Source: Gnetum montanum
Lineage: Eukaryota; Streptophyta; Gnetopsida; Gnetales; Gnetaceae
DNA: 64,000 nucleotides
NCBI GenBank assembly: GCA_015680685.1
Contig: MNCI01034666.1
Span: 166,384-230,383, forward strand
Direction: 5' to 3'
The notes under the pieces were generated by a model. It had not been told where the DNA came from and did no database searches. It saw only the letters and a list, made by a program, of their open reading frames with translations. Both the position numbers and the translations under genes were made by a program. This document shows positions 9,894-22,429 of this stretch, piece by piece. Each line of letters begins with the position of its first letter. The stretch's first letter is position 1.

Positions 9894-10138
9894 TGGACAA
9901 TAAGATTAATGATAAGTGATAGCCGGCTCTAAGGAATAGTTGGCAACAAAAGCTCAAAATAGGCTTTCTACCCTGTAGGATTTCAAAGAAATCGTCCTTG
10001 CAACCGATCTATACCACGTGATTGACCGTAGACTTCCCTAGAGGTCTTACGTCTATGGTTTAGGGTATGGACCACTATCAAGGTTACCCGAAATATTCGA
10101 ATTGGAGCCTGAAGGCCCTCCTTCTAGCACCAGAAAAC
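9894..10138 (-). other. 5' leader with primer binding site
   Basis: Next to the LTR, after a 6-nt spacer, the minus strand reads TGGTGCTAGAAGGAGGGC (10131-10114). This resembles the TGGCACTAGAAGAAGGGC found at the same spot in the third gypsy family (43238 onward). It is probably the PBS; I do not assign the tRNA. No other feature is seen in the leader. Confidence 0.6.
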
Positions 10139-11005
10139 TGTAACAACAGAAAACGTCGGCAGCTGGAAATACCGATAGAGGTTCCGTGTATACAGTTTTA
10201 ACCACGGATCCACACGAGGGCTATGCTAAAAAGAAAAAAGCGAATCCACGGCACCCTAAATGGTCTTGTTGATCAGACAGGGACTTACAGGTCAGTAAAA
10301 TGATGAAGATTACGGATCTTTGCTGTGCTGCGATTTGATTTGGGGGATCATGAAATGGGAGGAAAATGACGTGGATGGACCACTACAATGATAACATCAA
10401 ACACGCCGAAGAGATGCTAATCAGGAGAGAAGTGCGTGATTTTCAAAGATCTATGCTTCGATTTTTGAAAGAATGTATGATTTATATGTCACGTTACAAT
10501 GGGAGAGAGCCCCAATAACTTGATGCAAAAATGAGCACAAAACAACAAGGAAACTGTCCAGACAGAAGTCCGATCTACCTCGTAGGCCAAAGCTGGGATG
10601 CAAGGATGATCAAGCTCTGAAGTCTTCCGATCAACTGTTTCTGACCGGTAGAGTCTGCAAACTGGGTGAGATAATCTTACAATCCCTGTTCTGCTTCTTT
10701 GCTTCAGGTAGGTTCTGCTCAGGGCAGCGATCGCTAAAGGAGAAAGGTCGTATCTTCCCCGAAGGAATGATTTCTCCTATTGCTCAGGCTCAAGCGCACT
10801 GTGCTCTGTTCTTGCTGAAGGATGGTGTTGTCGGCAGTTGCCAAAAGGTTGCTCTTTGTTTCTCCGCTCAAGGTATGCTTCCTTGCTCAGAAAATGCTCT
10901 TGCCCCTTTGACTTCTTGCCAACAAAAGTGATAAGTGCTCTGGTGCTCAGAAAAAATGTCTCTGCTTCTCTGATTTGCCAACCCTTCTACCTTTGTCAAT
11001 TGAGG

Positions 11006-11013
11006 TATTTATA
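11006..11013 (-). promoter_or_regulatory. LTR TATA box
   Basis: TATAAATA on the minus strand inside the LTR, placed to start transcription near 10975 towards gag. It divides U3 (with tandem repeats) from R/U5. Confidence 0.6.
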
Positions 11014-11257
11014 AGCCGCTACGCTCCATGGAAGAGGCACAACCCTGATGACGTGGGTCCCGGACATTTCGGGTCCCATTGACCATTTTAAGTCAGACTG
11101 TGACTATGCACAACACGCTCGTTTGCGCGTTGTGCGTGTGAAGAGCAGGTACATGTTGAGCGTGCTTCAATTACTTTCAGGCTGTATTAGACTCATCCAC
11201 GTTGTGTTGCGTGTATAAGCGTAATCCGGTATAAAAAACAATAGGCTCAAAATTGTT

Positions 11258-11453
11258 TTACGCTCACTACGCAGCTGCGCGTAACAAAGCGTAGACAATG
11301 TCTAACTTACGCTCATTACGCAGCTGCGCGTAACGAAGCATAAATAATGTGCGACTTACGCTCACTACGCAGCTGCGCATGACAAAGCATAAATAATGTG
11401 TAACTTACGCTCACTACGCAGCTGCGCGTGATGAAGCGTAAACAATGCCTAGC
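11258..11453 (-). repeat. Four 49-bp tandem repeats in U3 with a palindromic core
   Basis: Units start at 11258, 11307, 11356 and 11405. Each carries TTACGCTCACTACG followed by a near-palindrome ACGCAGCTGCGCGT with an E-box-like CAGCTG centre. Partial, diverged units continue to about 11620. Located upstream of the TATA box on the minus strand, they look like enhancer-type repeats. Confidence 0.85.
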
Positions 11454-11740
11454 TTTAATGATGAAATACGCAATGGTATGCACCGCTGCGTAACAGGCGT
11501 AAAGACAAGTTATTCATACGCCATGAGAAATAGTATCACACTGTTATGCTTCTCTAGACTCTGCCTTCAACTACTTTGGAGCTTATTACGCTCATTACGC
11601 TGCCGTGCGTAATAGAGCGTAAACTTGTCCCTGAACAAAGCTGATGCGCGCTTTTGCTTGAATTGCGAATCTCTTCCTGAGGCCGACTTGTAATTTTCAT
11701 GGTGTTTCAGTAGTATCACAAGATGAGGATCATTCATGAT

Positions 11741-12886
11741 TGTTGGATCTCTCCTCTCTCATTCTTTAGCTACTAAGAGGTGTTGGATGTCAATGTTCTC
11801 TAGGGTGTTCACTTCTCTTCTCATGAACACCCAATTTTGTAAAAGTTGTTTCTCTATATACTTGGGCACTTAGAGTCTGTTGTTCCATTTAAGTTAGATT
11901 GTATGTTAGTCAATAATCCCATACCTAACTAATATTTTGTAAGGAACTTGTCCTCATTTTGTTTAACTCAAGGATACATTTTCATTTAGTCATGGGGGTA
12001 TGATGATCCATGTTTTTCCTAGCCTTGATGTTGAAGCCTTGTATCAAAGCCCTGACATCGAGTACTTGATGTTGTGTACACAATGTCAAAGCCAATATGT
12101 GATGTTGGATACCTGATGTCATAGGGTAAAGTCTAGTCTATAAATATAGGACTTAGGCTTATGATTTTCATATACTTTTTTAGTCAGAGTAGCAAAGCTC
12201 TTATAGTTTGTTTTCTCTAAAGTTAGAATATTCCTAGTGCATGTGTGCAGAGTGATGTTTGTAATCATATGACACCTTTGTTCGAGTGTGATGTAGTTGG
12301 ACACATTACATGACTAGCAATAAAGATCAAGATTACTTCCATCATTGCAGCATCCACTTAGATTAATATTACTACTTTAATTATTTAATGCTTTCTCTAG
12401 TTAAATATTTTCATTTATTGTTATTTACTATTTCTTTCAGTAAGCAAAATGCATACACCTTAATCACGAGTGTTTAAGTGGAAATAATTGGTAATTTAGA
12501 GGTGTATCATTTGGCACAACCAGTGATGTACACTTGGCAACCCTATAAGTAGTCTCACAAAGTCCAAGATGTGTATGGATGGTTAGGGTGGATACTCATT
12601 GCACATAGGCTAGTTTAGATCTTTTTTTCTAGTATTCATTAGTTTAGTTAATCCATCTCTTTATCATCATCAGGAGTAGTGTAAAATTAGAAACAACATC
12701 ATATGCCTCACTTTGGACTAAACCATACATGACAAAACTACCACTAGTCCAAGTGGGAAGACAATGAACTGTGATTAAAGCATAATGATCTAGATGCTGC
12801 AAATAGTCCCATCCATGGAATTCAATTGGATCATGCATGAACGCTTGTGATTTGTATGGTGGAGCATAGGGGTACCTCATTGCTTA
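11741..12886 (+). repeat. Plus-sense LTR of gypsy family 2 (solo or displaced)
   Basis: Starts TGTTGGATC and contains TATAAATA at 12139-12146. Its reverse complement aligns with the LTRs at 21415-22293 and 35250-36475 (shared blocks GAGGTACCCCTA, GATCCAAT, GAATATTCTAAC). It points the opposite way to both of those and to the element on its right. No PBS follows it. The right end is approximate. Confidence 0.75.
12139..12146 (+). promoter_or_regulatory. TATA box of family-2 LTR
   Basis: TATAAATATAGG on the plus strand. The reverse complement is conserved in the other two family-2 LTRs (22159-22166 and 35979-35986), which gives the sense of each LTR. Confidence 0.55.
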
Positions 12887-13979
12887 ATAGACATGGTGGA
12901 AGACCTTGGAATTTTTCAACCACTGAAGGTCATTAAGAGGCACCATGGCTATTAATGTAAAAACTATTATCACTAGAGTTTGGGAAAAAAATTTATGTTA
13001 TATCCTCTAAACTCCTATGTTTACCCCACACTGGATAGCATGGAAGGGGGATTCACCAATGTAGGGTACTATACAAGGTTGCAAATTAGCTTGCCCTAAT
13101 GAAAAAAAAATGCAGGCTATTGGAGGCTATATAGAAGTATGGAGGTCAAATATGGTATCTAGGTGGTCAATATATGGAATTTTGTGTTGTCTCCCATCCA
13201 TCCATGCTAGGGCCAACATGTAAAACATGGAAAAGGCCTCACCTAATGTGGAACCTCAAACTAAAAGGTATTGACCACTTTCAACTAGATCTTCCAAGGT
13301 TTATGGATTGTTGGAAGTGATTGGATAGATTCTAGGTTATGTGGGCCTCCTTTTTGGGGGTCAAATATAGGTGTGATGGGTAGTAGAGGATTTGAATGGG
13401 GGTTATCCCATATTTTTTCCACACTAATCCCCCCCTCTCTAGGGGGCTAAGCCACCATGGACACCCAAGGTAACTATTTTTAGAAAAGTTTGACCACCTT
13501 TTAGAGCCTAAGGTTGGATGATGCAAGTTGCAACTGCCAAAGATGATAAGAAAGTTTTTTATGGAGTTCACTAAAAAATGTTGTGAAGATGTGCATAATT
13601 GGATTTCATTGATAAGGTAAATAAAAGGATTTGATTATAAGAGTGTCTAAGGGTAAAGAACTTAACTAACCCAACCAAAAGATATGCAAGTGGGTCCTCC
13701 CAAAAGCAAGCACAAGCTTTTTATGCCCTTGCATAACTTCAAACCAAAGAGTCTATGGGCTCCGTAGATGATTAATGGTTATAGAAGATAAAGTAAAAAA
13801 ACCTGGAAGAAACTACCTAAGAATTCTAACACATCAAACCAGGACATCAAACAAGAACATGAAACTAGTAGTGAGGTGAAACATGGAAAGCATAGATAGA
13901 TGAGAGAGAGTGGAATGGAGTTCCTAATTAAGGTTACATGAAGTCCCTTGTGGATTTTATGGTTAAATGAATTGATAAG
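12887..13979. other. No recognisable feature
   Basis: AT-rich sequence without a coding frame, LTR or structural RNA that I can identify. The 3' LTR of the element on the right would be expected here but is not seen. Confidence 0.5.
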
Positions 13980-14999
13980 ACCCATCATTAGTCTAGACCA
14001 AAACCAACCTTGTTCAATGACTTTGCATCACCATTCTAAGGCCAATGCATTCCCATGAGACACAAGAGTGCTCCCACAGAATAACCACCATTTCTTATTA
14101 AAGAAGAAAAAAGAAGTAAGAAGTCAGGAAGGGCCTTAGTTAGAGGGGACCTTCAGGCATGGGTAACATGTCTTTCTAGTCCCATAACTAGTGCTTGTAG
14201 CCTATTTCTTTTGTCTAAGTGATGTGCTTTGAATTTCCATCATTTTTTTCTTTTTTTCTTTTTTTTTGAAATGGAAACCGTACCATGTAAAGACATATGC
14301 ATTTATTTTTTCTAAGGGGTGTGCTTTGAATTTCAATTTTTGTTTTTCTTCTGATGAGAACCACACCATATAAAGACTTATTCAACTTCCTTTTATTAGT
14401 CAACATGAAATGATAAAAAATCCATGGAAACACACATGCACCTAGGTAAACAGAAAGGCACAAAGAATACCAAATCCCCTTGAAGTCACACCCTATTCAA
14501 ACCTTTGAATCCTTTCAATTTTGGAAACTACTAAAGTTAAAAATTTTTTTAAATTTTTGTTAATGAAAAAGGAACTACATGTTTCCAAAAAAAGGAAAAG
14601 TATAGAGTTTGTGGATGGGTGGATGTCATGGACTCACTGCTTGTTGCATGAAAAAGAAACCATGTCCTAATCATTCGTAACAAAATTCAATACTAAAATC
14701 TAGACACCAATAATCAAATAACAAAATAGTACATACCACCATCAAGCAACGCATTACCATTCTACCTGGCACTTATTAGAAAAAGTTAGAAAATTACATA
14801 AAAATAAAATAAAATATAATATAAAAGAAAGTGTATAATATTCAAGAAATAGAAAATGTACTAATGATGGTGTAAAAAAAATATTAGAAAAGATTAATAA
14901 CATGAAAACAAAAAGATGTAAAATAAAGAATATGCAAAACAAAATGTTGTAAAATAAAAAATGTATAAAACAAAAAGATGAAAACCTGAGGAGTTGCTT
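13980..14999 (-). other. 3' noncoding region of family-2 copy A
   Basis: Aligns by eye with 37140-37920 on the same strand. Shared blocks include GGGCATGGGTAACATGTCTT-like sequence (14157 and 37318) and the GTGTGCTTTGAATT block (14320 and 37382). In both places it flanks family-2 sequence, so it is probably the element's 3' untranslated region. Homopolymer-rich, no coding frame. Confidence 0.6.
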
Positions 15000-17900
15000 A
15001 TATGGTTAGCATGGATGGCTATCTCCACCACGACTAAGTTGAAAGAAGGAGATCTAAAATATGGAGCATGATTGTCCATCTGATGAGGCATTTATTATGT
15101 TAACTAGCTTATGCTCATGGAAAAGTTTGATTTGTTGGATGTTGATTAGCTGTTTCTTGTCTAGGCTCTTAGGTTTATAGATCATCATGACCCTCAAAGA
15201 AAATGTTTCGTAAATGATGTAAGGTCCTTCCCACAATGTTTGGAACTTAGTTTGTTGAGGTACATCTATGGGGTTCTAGTAGAGTACCTTATCTACTGGT
15301 TGAAATTTGACTTTTCTGATTTTAAGGTTATGGCACTTTTTGTTGTAGGCCTTGTGTAACTCATTAAATAATAGGGCTACCAATCGATTCTTGTCTAGCA
15401 AGTTAAGATTCATTAGTCTTTATTTTTGTGCTAGACTTAAGTCAAGGTTAAGGTCAAGGTCACAGGCTATTAAAAGTGTACATAGCTTGGATTGAATAGG
15501 AAGTGTTGGTAATTTTCTATACATAAGCTCATAGGGAAAATAGGTGATAGGAAGTTTTCATGTTGAGTGGTAGGCTCAAAGGGCATCGTTGAGTTTTGTG
15601 CTCTAGTATTTCCTATATTTGCTAATAGTTCTTGTTAGAATCCTTGTGATTTCCCTATTGGTAACCTTAGCTTGACCATTGGATTGGGGGTGATAGAGTG
15701 TTGTGAGTTTATGTTCAACCCCCAAGCATTGCATGAGCCTTTAAAAAGTAGTGCCTATAAAGTAAGTTCCATTATTAGAAATTAATGCACATGGCACACC
15801 AAACCTATTTACAACATTTTTTTGTACAAACTAAGCAGTAGTAGAAGATGTATAGTCAATGACAGCTACTACTTCTACCCATTTTGTATAATAATCAATA
15901 GCAACTATGATGTATTCATTTTCATTTGACATGGACATGATGGAACCCATGAAATCAATGTCCTAGATGTCAAAGGGTTCTAGTGGTTGAATCCATTCCT
16001 GAAGTCCCTCCATTCAAGCAATCATTCCACCATCTCGTTGGCATCGTTCACAAGAGTGAATGTAATGGTGAGCATCCCTAAAGATTGTTGGCCAATAGTA
16101 CCCTACCATCAGGATTTTAATGGTCATGCATCTTCTAGCATAGTGTCCTCCACAAGAACCTTAATGAGTGTCTTGGAGAAAATGTAGTTGATTAGCATCA
16201 AGGACACACCAACGAACGAAGCCATCAATGCACACCTTGTAGAGGTGTCCATTGATTTCCATGAAGTGTTTTACCTAATGAAGAAACTGCTATTTCTTCT
16301 AGTGGTCCAACCTTTATGACATCTCTTTGGTAAGAAGATAGGTGAGAATGTCATCATATCATTTAGGCTCATTAGGCAATTGTTTAGTTATAGCCCTAAC
16401 AAAAAGGAGTTTATTAAGAAACATATTAGATATTGGATTTTCTTCCTCCTTGTTGTCCCATCACAACCAAGACAAGTGATTAATGACCACATTCTCAGTA
16501 CCCTTTCAATCTACCATCATAAGATCAAATTCCTACAAGATCACTAGCCAGTATATGACACAGGGGCTCACCATTAGCTTGTTCATCAGGAAGTGGATGG
16601 CACTATGGTTCATGTGCACAAACACCTTGTATCCAAGCACATAATGCCTAAAATTCTCTAGAAAAAATACCACCGCCATCAATTATTTTTCTATACTGGT
16701 GTAGTTTAGTTATGCATCCACAATGCTTCGGCTAACGTAGTGGATGTAATATGGACATTTCTTGTCATCCATCTGCATAAGCACAAATCCCAAGGCATAA
16801 TTTGATGCATCCATCATGACATGAAATGGCCTAAACCAATCAAGTGCTTGTAGGATTGGAGTTTCTACAAGTTTCTCATTTAGCTATTGGAATGCTTTTT
16901 TACATTCCGTGGTCCAAAAAAATGGAGCATCTTTCTTTGTTAGCTCCATCAATGACTTTGTGATCGTAGAAAATTTCTCTATGAATCATCAATAATGGCT
17001 AGTATGTACAAAGAATGATTGAACATCTTTGACAATTTCTAGTTGACAAGTTCTTCCTTGGATGACCCTTATTTTCTCAAGGTCTACCTCAATTCCTTCT
17101 TGTGATATTATATGCCCCAATACAATGTCTTCCTAGACCATTAGGTGACTTTTTTGCCAATTAAGCCACAAGTTGGTTTCAACACATCATTTTAAACTTA
17201 CTCAAGGTAGTCTAAGTCTTACTCAAATGTAGCTCCATAAGTGGAGAATTCATCCATGAACACTTCCATACCACTTCTAATTTTTTATTGAAAAAATATT
17301 AAAACCAAGTTTTGGAATGTAGCAGGAGCATTACATAAACCAAATGGCATCTTGAGATATGCAAAAGTCCTCTAAGGACTTGTGAATGTTGTCTTCACCT
17401 AGTCCTCTAGTGCAATTTGAATTTGGTTATAGCCACTATAACCATCTAGAAAATTGTAGTAGCAATGCCCAAATATTGTGTCTAACACCTAATCAACAAA
17501 TGGTAATGGAAAATGGTCCTTGAATGTTACCATATTCAACAACTGAAAATCAAAGTAGACCCACCACTTGCCTTCTTTCTTTGGAACAATCATGAGTGGA
17601 CTAATCCACTCATTATCTACAATGGGATAAATTAACCCTACCTTGAGGAGTTATTCAATTTCCTCTTTTCCAATCTACTTTAGTTTGGGGTTCAATCGCC
17701 TTTGTGACTATCTTTTTGGCTTCATGGCCAAATTAGTGTAGATATGATGCTAGCATATACTAAGATCAATCCTTGTGAGGTCAATACATGATCAAGCAAA
17801 ATCTGCTAACCATTTTTCAACCACATTCAATAGCATCTTTTTCTACTTTGGAGCAATATTTTCATTGATTATGACTAGCTTCCCATTTTTAAAAAACACA

Positions 17901-18620
17901 TATTCCATTTCGACCGATAGCATTTACAGTTCAAGTGGCTCTTGCTTGAAATTTTCAAGAATCTCCAACTCTCCCCCATAAGTTTCATCATTTACATCAT
18001 CATAGAGTTAGTGATGAACTTACTCTAGTTCATCCATGCCTACGACATATGTGCATGTCAAGCTCTCAGTCAATTCCATGCAAAATGTTCTACTCTCAAA
18101 ATTAGCAGTCAGACATTGGGTGTCCTCCTATTTTGTGGATACTACATACAGACACCTTTGAATTTTTTCTTCTAATGCATACTACTTTCATGTTGAGATA
18201 GATTTTTTTTTCATGACCCAAACTTTCTACACATAATTGCACCCTGTATCATTGTACGCGATGCATGGAACTCGCTTCCTCTCAATCTTTCTAAATGCAT
18301 GTTTTTAGATATTTTTAGGGAAAGATCTTTGATGTCCATTCTTACATCAACAATGCTAAGCCATGTCCTTCCCATGATGATTGGGAAATCCCCTTTGCAA
18401 TTCTTGACCTTGATCACTAGGAAATCAACATGATAAGACCACCCATAGACAATGGTCACAATATCTTCCACTAGTCCCAATGGAACAGTGATGGACTGGT
18501 CTACCAATTCTAATCTAATATTTCTCTTCTTAACAGGAGGCAAGTTCCATGTAGTGTACACCTCATGATGAATTAAATTGGTATTAGAACCTGAATCAAG
18601 AAGAGCTTTGCATGATTCAT
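15000..18620 (-). pseudogene. pol: pol of family-2 copy A: PR, RT, RNase H, IN
   Basis: PR active site LLDSGSNTNL (near 18590) is followed by FPIIMGRTWLS. RT carries FLDGYSGYNQIQIAL, MPFGLCNAPATFQ and FMDEFS, where the second catalytic Asp has become Glu (near 17255). IN has CERCQRDG from the zinc domain, DIDFMGSI and HPQSNGQA from the DDE core, and a C-terminal region running to about 15080 (WEGPYIIYETFS). Many in-frame stops and several frameshifts make it non-functional. Confidence 0.85.
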
Positions 18621-21255
18621 TCCTAGCAATCTACAAATAAATGGGAGAACTTCCAAGATCTGCTAGTTTCTTATGAAGGTTTCTAGTATAGATCCCATTA
18701 GATATAGTGTGAGTAAGCATCATGATATGGATCTTAGGTAGTGTTTGGTTTGAAGGGGACCCAAAGGAATTTGACACAGAGAAAGATGGAGGGATAAGGT
18801 TGTTAATCACAAGTGTATTTAAGGGCTTAGGTGGACTACAAGGTCGAAAGAAAGGTCTTTTCCTTGATCAAATATTCACCCCACTCAGTTGATGAACTGG
18901 TTATAGATTAATAGCCCTATTATTATTACCTTGTTGTGGTTGAGCTAGTAGTTCACCTTGCATAGGTGGAGTATGTGGTAACTATGTGGCTAGAGGAGGA
19001 ACATGTGTTGAGATAGGAGGAGAATAAGGATAAAAGGTGGCATCCATGCTTTCATGTAAATAATGAGTTTGATAATAATCAGAAGTGTTAATGAGATTGA
19101 AAAGTAGAAATGTGACTGGAGGAGTCACATGGAGATAAGGATTACTGAACATAGTACCCATATAGATCAAGTTGTCTATAAGGGTATTAGTATTGGTGGT
19201 TCTAGTGCCTATGATTGTTTTTGTTTCCACTATTGATACTAATCATATGGTTGTGGTGGAGTTCCACTAGGATAATATTGTTGTTGCTAGTGGAACTACC
19301 TAAAAAAACCTTGAGGATAAGGTAATATTCTGAATGTCTACCTTTTTGTTAGTCATGGGTTTAAATCATACACCCCATATTTCTATAAATGTGACACTAT
19401 GGGGCAACATCCCGTAGGATGTTCATATTGGCAAATATCACACCCACCACCATAATCTAATTCGCTTTCTATAACTTCTTCTATTATAGCAATCTTTCCC
19501 TTACCCTTTTATAGGCACATTCAACTTCCTTGCACCTCCTACACTCACAATCACTACCTTGTTCTTTGGACTTTTCAACAATTTTTAGGATAGCTTGAAA
19601 TCTACTATCCATGGAGTTCCATAATTGATCAACCTTGGCTGTAAGTTTAGATTGAAATTTTTGGAGTGGCAAGGTTTTTCTATTCATCACCTCATTAGGT
19701 ACGAATTCTTCCTCACTGTCATAGAATTGAACCCCACTCTTGCAAATGGAAGGATCATGGTTATACTCTTCTACACTTTCTCTTTTTCTTAATTCATCCT
19801 CCTCTTTAGCTACTTCCTTGATTAGTCTTTGTATCTGACAAGCATTTAATTCTGATAGTCATCCTTGGGCATAGACACAAGGGTTCTCCTTGTTTCTAAT
19901 CAAAGCCTATCTACAATGTGGCAAAGTTGATCCAATTGAGAATAGCCATGGCTAGGACATTTATGCATTAAGGAATACTATCAATCAATGGCGGCATCCA
20001 AGGGTTCATGTGTTCATTGTTTCCATCCTTGGATTTGCCTTCTCAAGTTGAACACTTTGGATCATGTTTGATATTTATCATTAAATAATTCAAGCATGGT
20101 ACTCCATCATCTAATAGATTTTGGCTCTAAGAACCAGTAACAATTCTCTACTTCTTTGATGAGTGTCCTTAGAAACAACTTAATTTTTTGCCACTCATTC
20201 TCTATGTTTTGCAAGGCACATGCATCTTGAAAAGCTTGGAGATGGTTCTATGAATCATAGTATATCCCCCTTTGAACTGAGAAATATTGTTCATGTCTAG
20301 CCTTTTGATCCAACTATCCTTCACATGCCTTATTGGAATTCATTCTACCTCTACAATATTAAGCATACTTCGAGTACTAGGAAAAGGTTCATTGAGGCCA
20401 TGATCATGGTAACTATGATGCCCTCTAATACCCATTAATTTATGGTGATGTTCCTCTCTTAAATGTCCACACCCTTGATCTTACCTTTCCCAATGGTTCC
20501 TTTGAACATTTCAGTCCGATCAGTCATTTCAGTCACCTCCATCATGGTCTCTCCTCTTGTAGTCATAATCAAAGCCAGAAGAAGAAGATGATGATGATGG
20601 AGGTGAAGAGGAAGGAGGACTAGCACCATCATGGTTCCTACTACCATCCCTTCAGTGATCATGACCATGATCATGATCTTGTTTTCTGTCTACATCCCTC
20701 CCTTGACTTGCCCCTCCAGATCCTTCTTTGTCATTGGATCCATTCTTACCAAAACCAGGATTATGAATCATCAACTGCAAGTTTTGGTTTTGGCCTCCTT
20801 CACCAAAGTCAAAGAGAGGAACTTCACTGAATGGGAAACCTCTAGAGAAAGGTTCCCCACCATCTTTTTGGTATAGCAAGAATGGGGAATCATTAATTCT
20901 TTTTCCCTTTGTAGATTCATAGCATTGTTCTAACTGTCAATCCCATACATGTTGTGCCTCAGTGGGATGATAATCCCTAGTGTCTATATTTTCCACAACA
21001 CACTTAGCATGATGTTCCTAGAGACCCCATTATATAAGCATTTGTTGGAGCATTGCATGAACAGATCAATCAAGTGACAACATGATGTTGTTCTCCATGT
21101 CACACCACTGTAGCTATTCATCCTGTTGTAGGATAAAAGTGAAATTGGATACAAACTCATCAAGGTGAGCATATACCACTCAATATTGTTGAGCCATCAG
21201 CTAATGAACTCCATCAAACATAGGTAGAAAAGCACTTCTATGAGAAGAAGACATT
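18621..21255 (-). pseudogene. gag: gag of family-2 copy A
   Basis: Starts near ATG 21254 (MSSSHRSAFLPMFDGVH). The N-terminal region is followed by an acidic/Gly-rich part and a His/Asp-rich low-complexity stretch. A zinc-knuckle-like CDICQYEHPTGCC lies near 19430, with a PR linker after it. Heavily interrupted by stops. Confidence 0.7.
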
Positions 21256-21414
21256 TTCAATTAGATGATAAAAATGCAATGTGCTTTTAAATTTTGTTAT
21301 AGTAATTGTAAAATAGGTTATGACTCTAATGTTTTTTCCAATGATTTTGAATGATTTCCACTAAATCCTAGATAGCGCACAAAACAACCAAAAGGTCCCT
21401 AGAAATGGTGCCAA
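21256..21414 (-). other. Leader and primer binding site of family-2 copy A
   Basis: Directly beside the LTR end the minus strand reads TGGCACCATTTCTAGGGACC (21413-21394). This resembles the TGGCGCC-type PBS common in plant Ty3/gypsy elements, with several mismatches. Confidence 0.6.
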
Positions 21415-22293
21415 TGATGAGTGATGAGGTACCCCTACGCCGAACCATCTGAATTACTAAGGCATTCACATGTGATCCAATCGAATTCCATATACCTGTA
21501 GTTCTCCAATGCACTAGTTCTTCTAGGAAGTGAAATGGGCATTGAGAACATTCAGTGTCTTCCCAACTACACTTGTGAAGCTTAAGGGTATGGTTTAAGT
21601 GTAATTGAGATACATGATTTTTCTCATTTTATGTTTTATAAGTTTAATTGCCTACAACAACAATGAAAGGTAGAGTAATTTAAGATCTAATTCATTTACT
21701 GCATAGTTAGCCTAACACAAGTACCCATCCTAATTTCTTGGACACATCTTGAACACATATAGCACTGTTGGGCTACCAAATGTTAAGCATTGCTAAGTTA
21801 CCAAGTACTATATGTATGCTCTAAGTGGTCATGCTTATGTTCATTAACAACTAAAATTAATTACTTAATTTAAATGCATTAAATTAAAGCACATGAAGAT
21901 AAAGTGCATTAAAGGAAATGTTAATCTATTCTCAATGCTACAAGGATCATCAAAAGGGTTCATTTTTATTTCCATCACACTACTACGATCAACTACATCA
22001 ATGTTCAAATAAAGATTTGTACACACTTAGACTCCTACTACGAGCACTAAGAAATATTCTAACTTTGGAGAAAACAAACTACAAGAGCATCACTACTATG
22101 ACAGAAATTGATAAAAAGCTAACTAAAAACTAACTAGAAATTATGAGCCCAAGTGCTATATTTATAGGCTAGCATATACCTTGCAATATCAGGTATTTGA
22201 CATCACATCCTAGGCTCTGACATCGAATACCTGATGTTGAGGCTTCAGTATTAGATACCCAATATTAGAGCTTGTGAAAAATATGATTCATTG
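21415..22293 (-). repeat. Truncated 5' LTR of family-2 copy A
   Basis: Ends in TCATCA beside the PBS. The outer end stops near 22293, about 260 bp short of the LTR at 11741-12886. Contains the conserved TATAAATA (minus strand, 22166-22159). The truncation shows this is a rearranged junction with copy 2 of the Ogre-like element, not a clean insertion. Confidence 0.75.
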
Positions 22294-22429
22294 CCATGCT
22301 TGGACCAAGCAATCACAAGTACATTTCACCTAACGTTTTTTTGTTTTTTGGCTATGTTTTGTTCTATGGCTATTCATGCTAACCTATCCAATGTTTTATG
22401 GCTACAAATCAATGACAAAACCTGGTAGC

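Larger units (their letters stand above)
1..11719 (-). mobile_element. Ogre/Tat-like Ty3/gypsy retrotransposon, copy 1 (3' part outside window)
   Basis: Read on the minus strand, the order is 5' LTR (11719-10139), PBS, a single gag-PR reading frame (9893-6264), a 5-kb intron-like interval, then RT (1280-1). The order gag-PR-RT places it in Ty3/gypsy. An intron between PR and RT is an established trait of Ogre elements in the Tat lineage, so that is the closest match. RNase H, IN and the 3' LTR would lie left of position 1. CpG and GCGTA-type motifs are still frequent here, unlike the rest of the window, so this is the youngest large element. It is not intact: gag has several nonsense codons and RT has one. 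Confidence 0.85.
10139..11719 (-). repeat. 5' LTR of Ogre-like copy 1
   Basis: Read on the minus strand it starts TGTGATACTAC (11719) and ends GTTGTTACA (10139), with TG...CA ends and the PBS adjacent. The partner LTR is outside the window, so the boundary is inferred from ends and PBS. A second TGTGATACTA-like start near 11538 is an alternative outer end. U3 contains the 49-bp repeats and a TATA box. Confidence 0.65.
13980..22293 (-). mobile_element. Ty3/gypsy family 2, decayed copy A
   Basis: Minus-strand order: truncated 5' LTR (22293-21415), PBS-like leader, gag, PR, RT, RNase H, IN, then noncoding 3' sequence. The RT signature EVFMDEFSTYG is close to the EVFMDDFS form typical of the Athila/Tat side of plant Ty3/gypsy. 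Stops and frameshifts are frequent throughout. No 3' LTR in the expected orientation is present. Confidence 0.8.

Noticed and set aside
11258-11453. Possible CRISPR-like array
   Set aside because: The 49-bp units are contiguous tandem copies without unique spacers, inside a plant LTR.
20459-20674. Met/Leu/His-rich 71-codon frame
   Set aside because: Low-complexity ATG/CAT-rich sequence within decayed gag; not a gene of its own.
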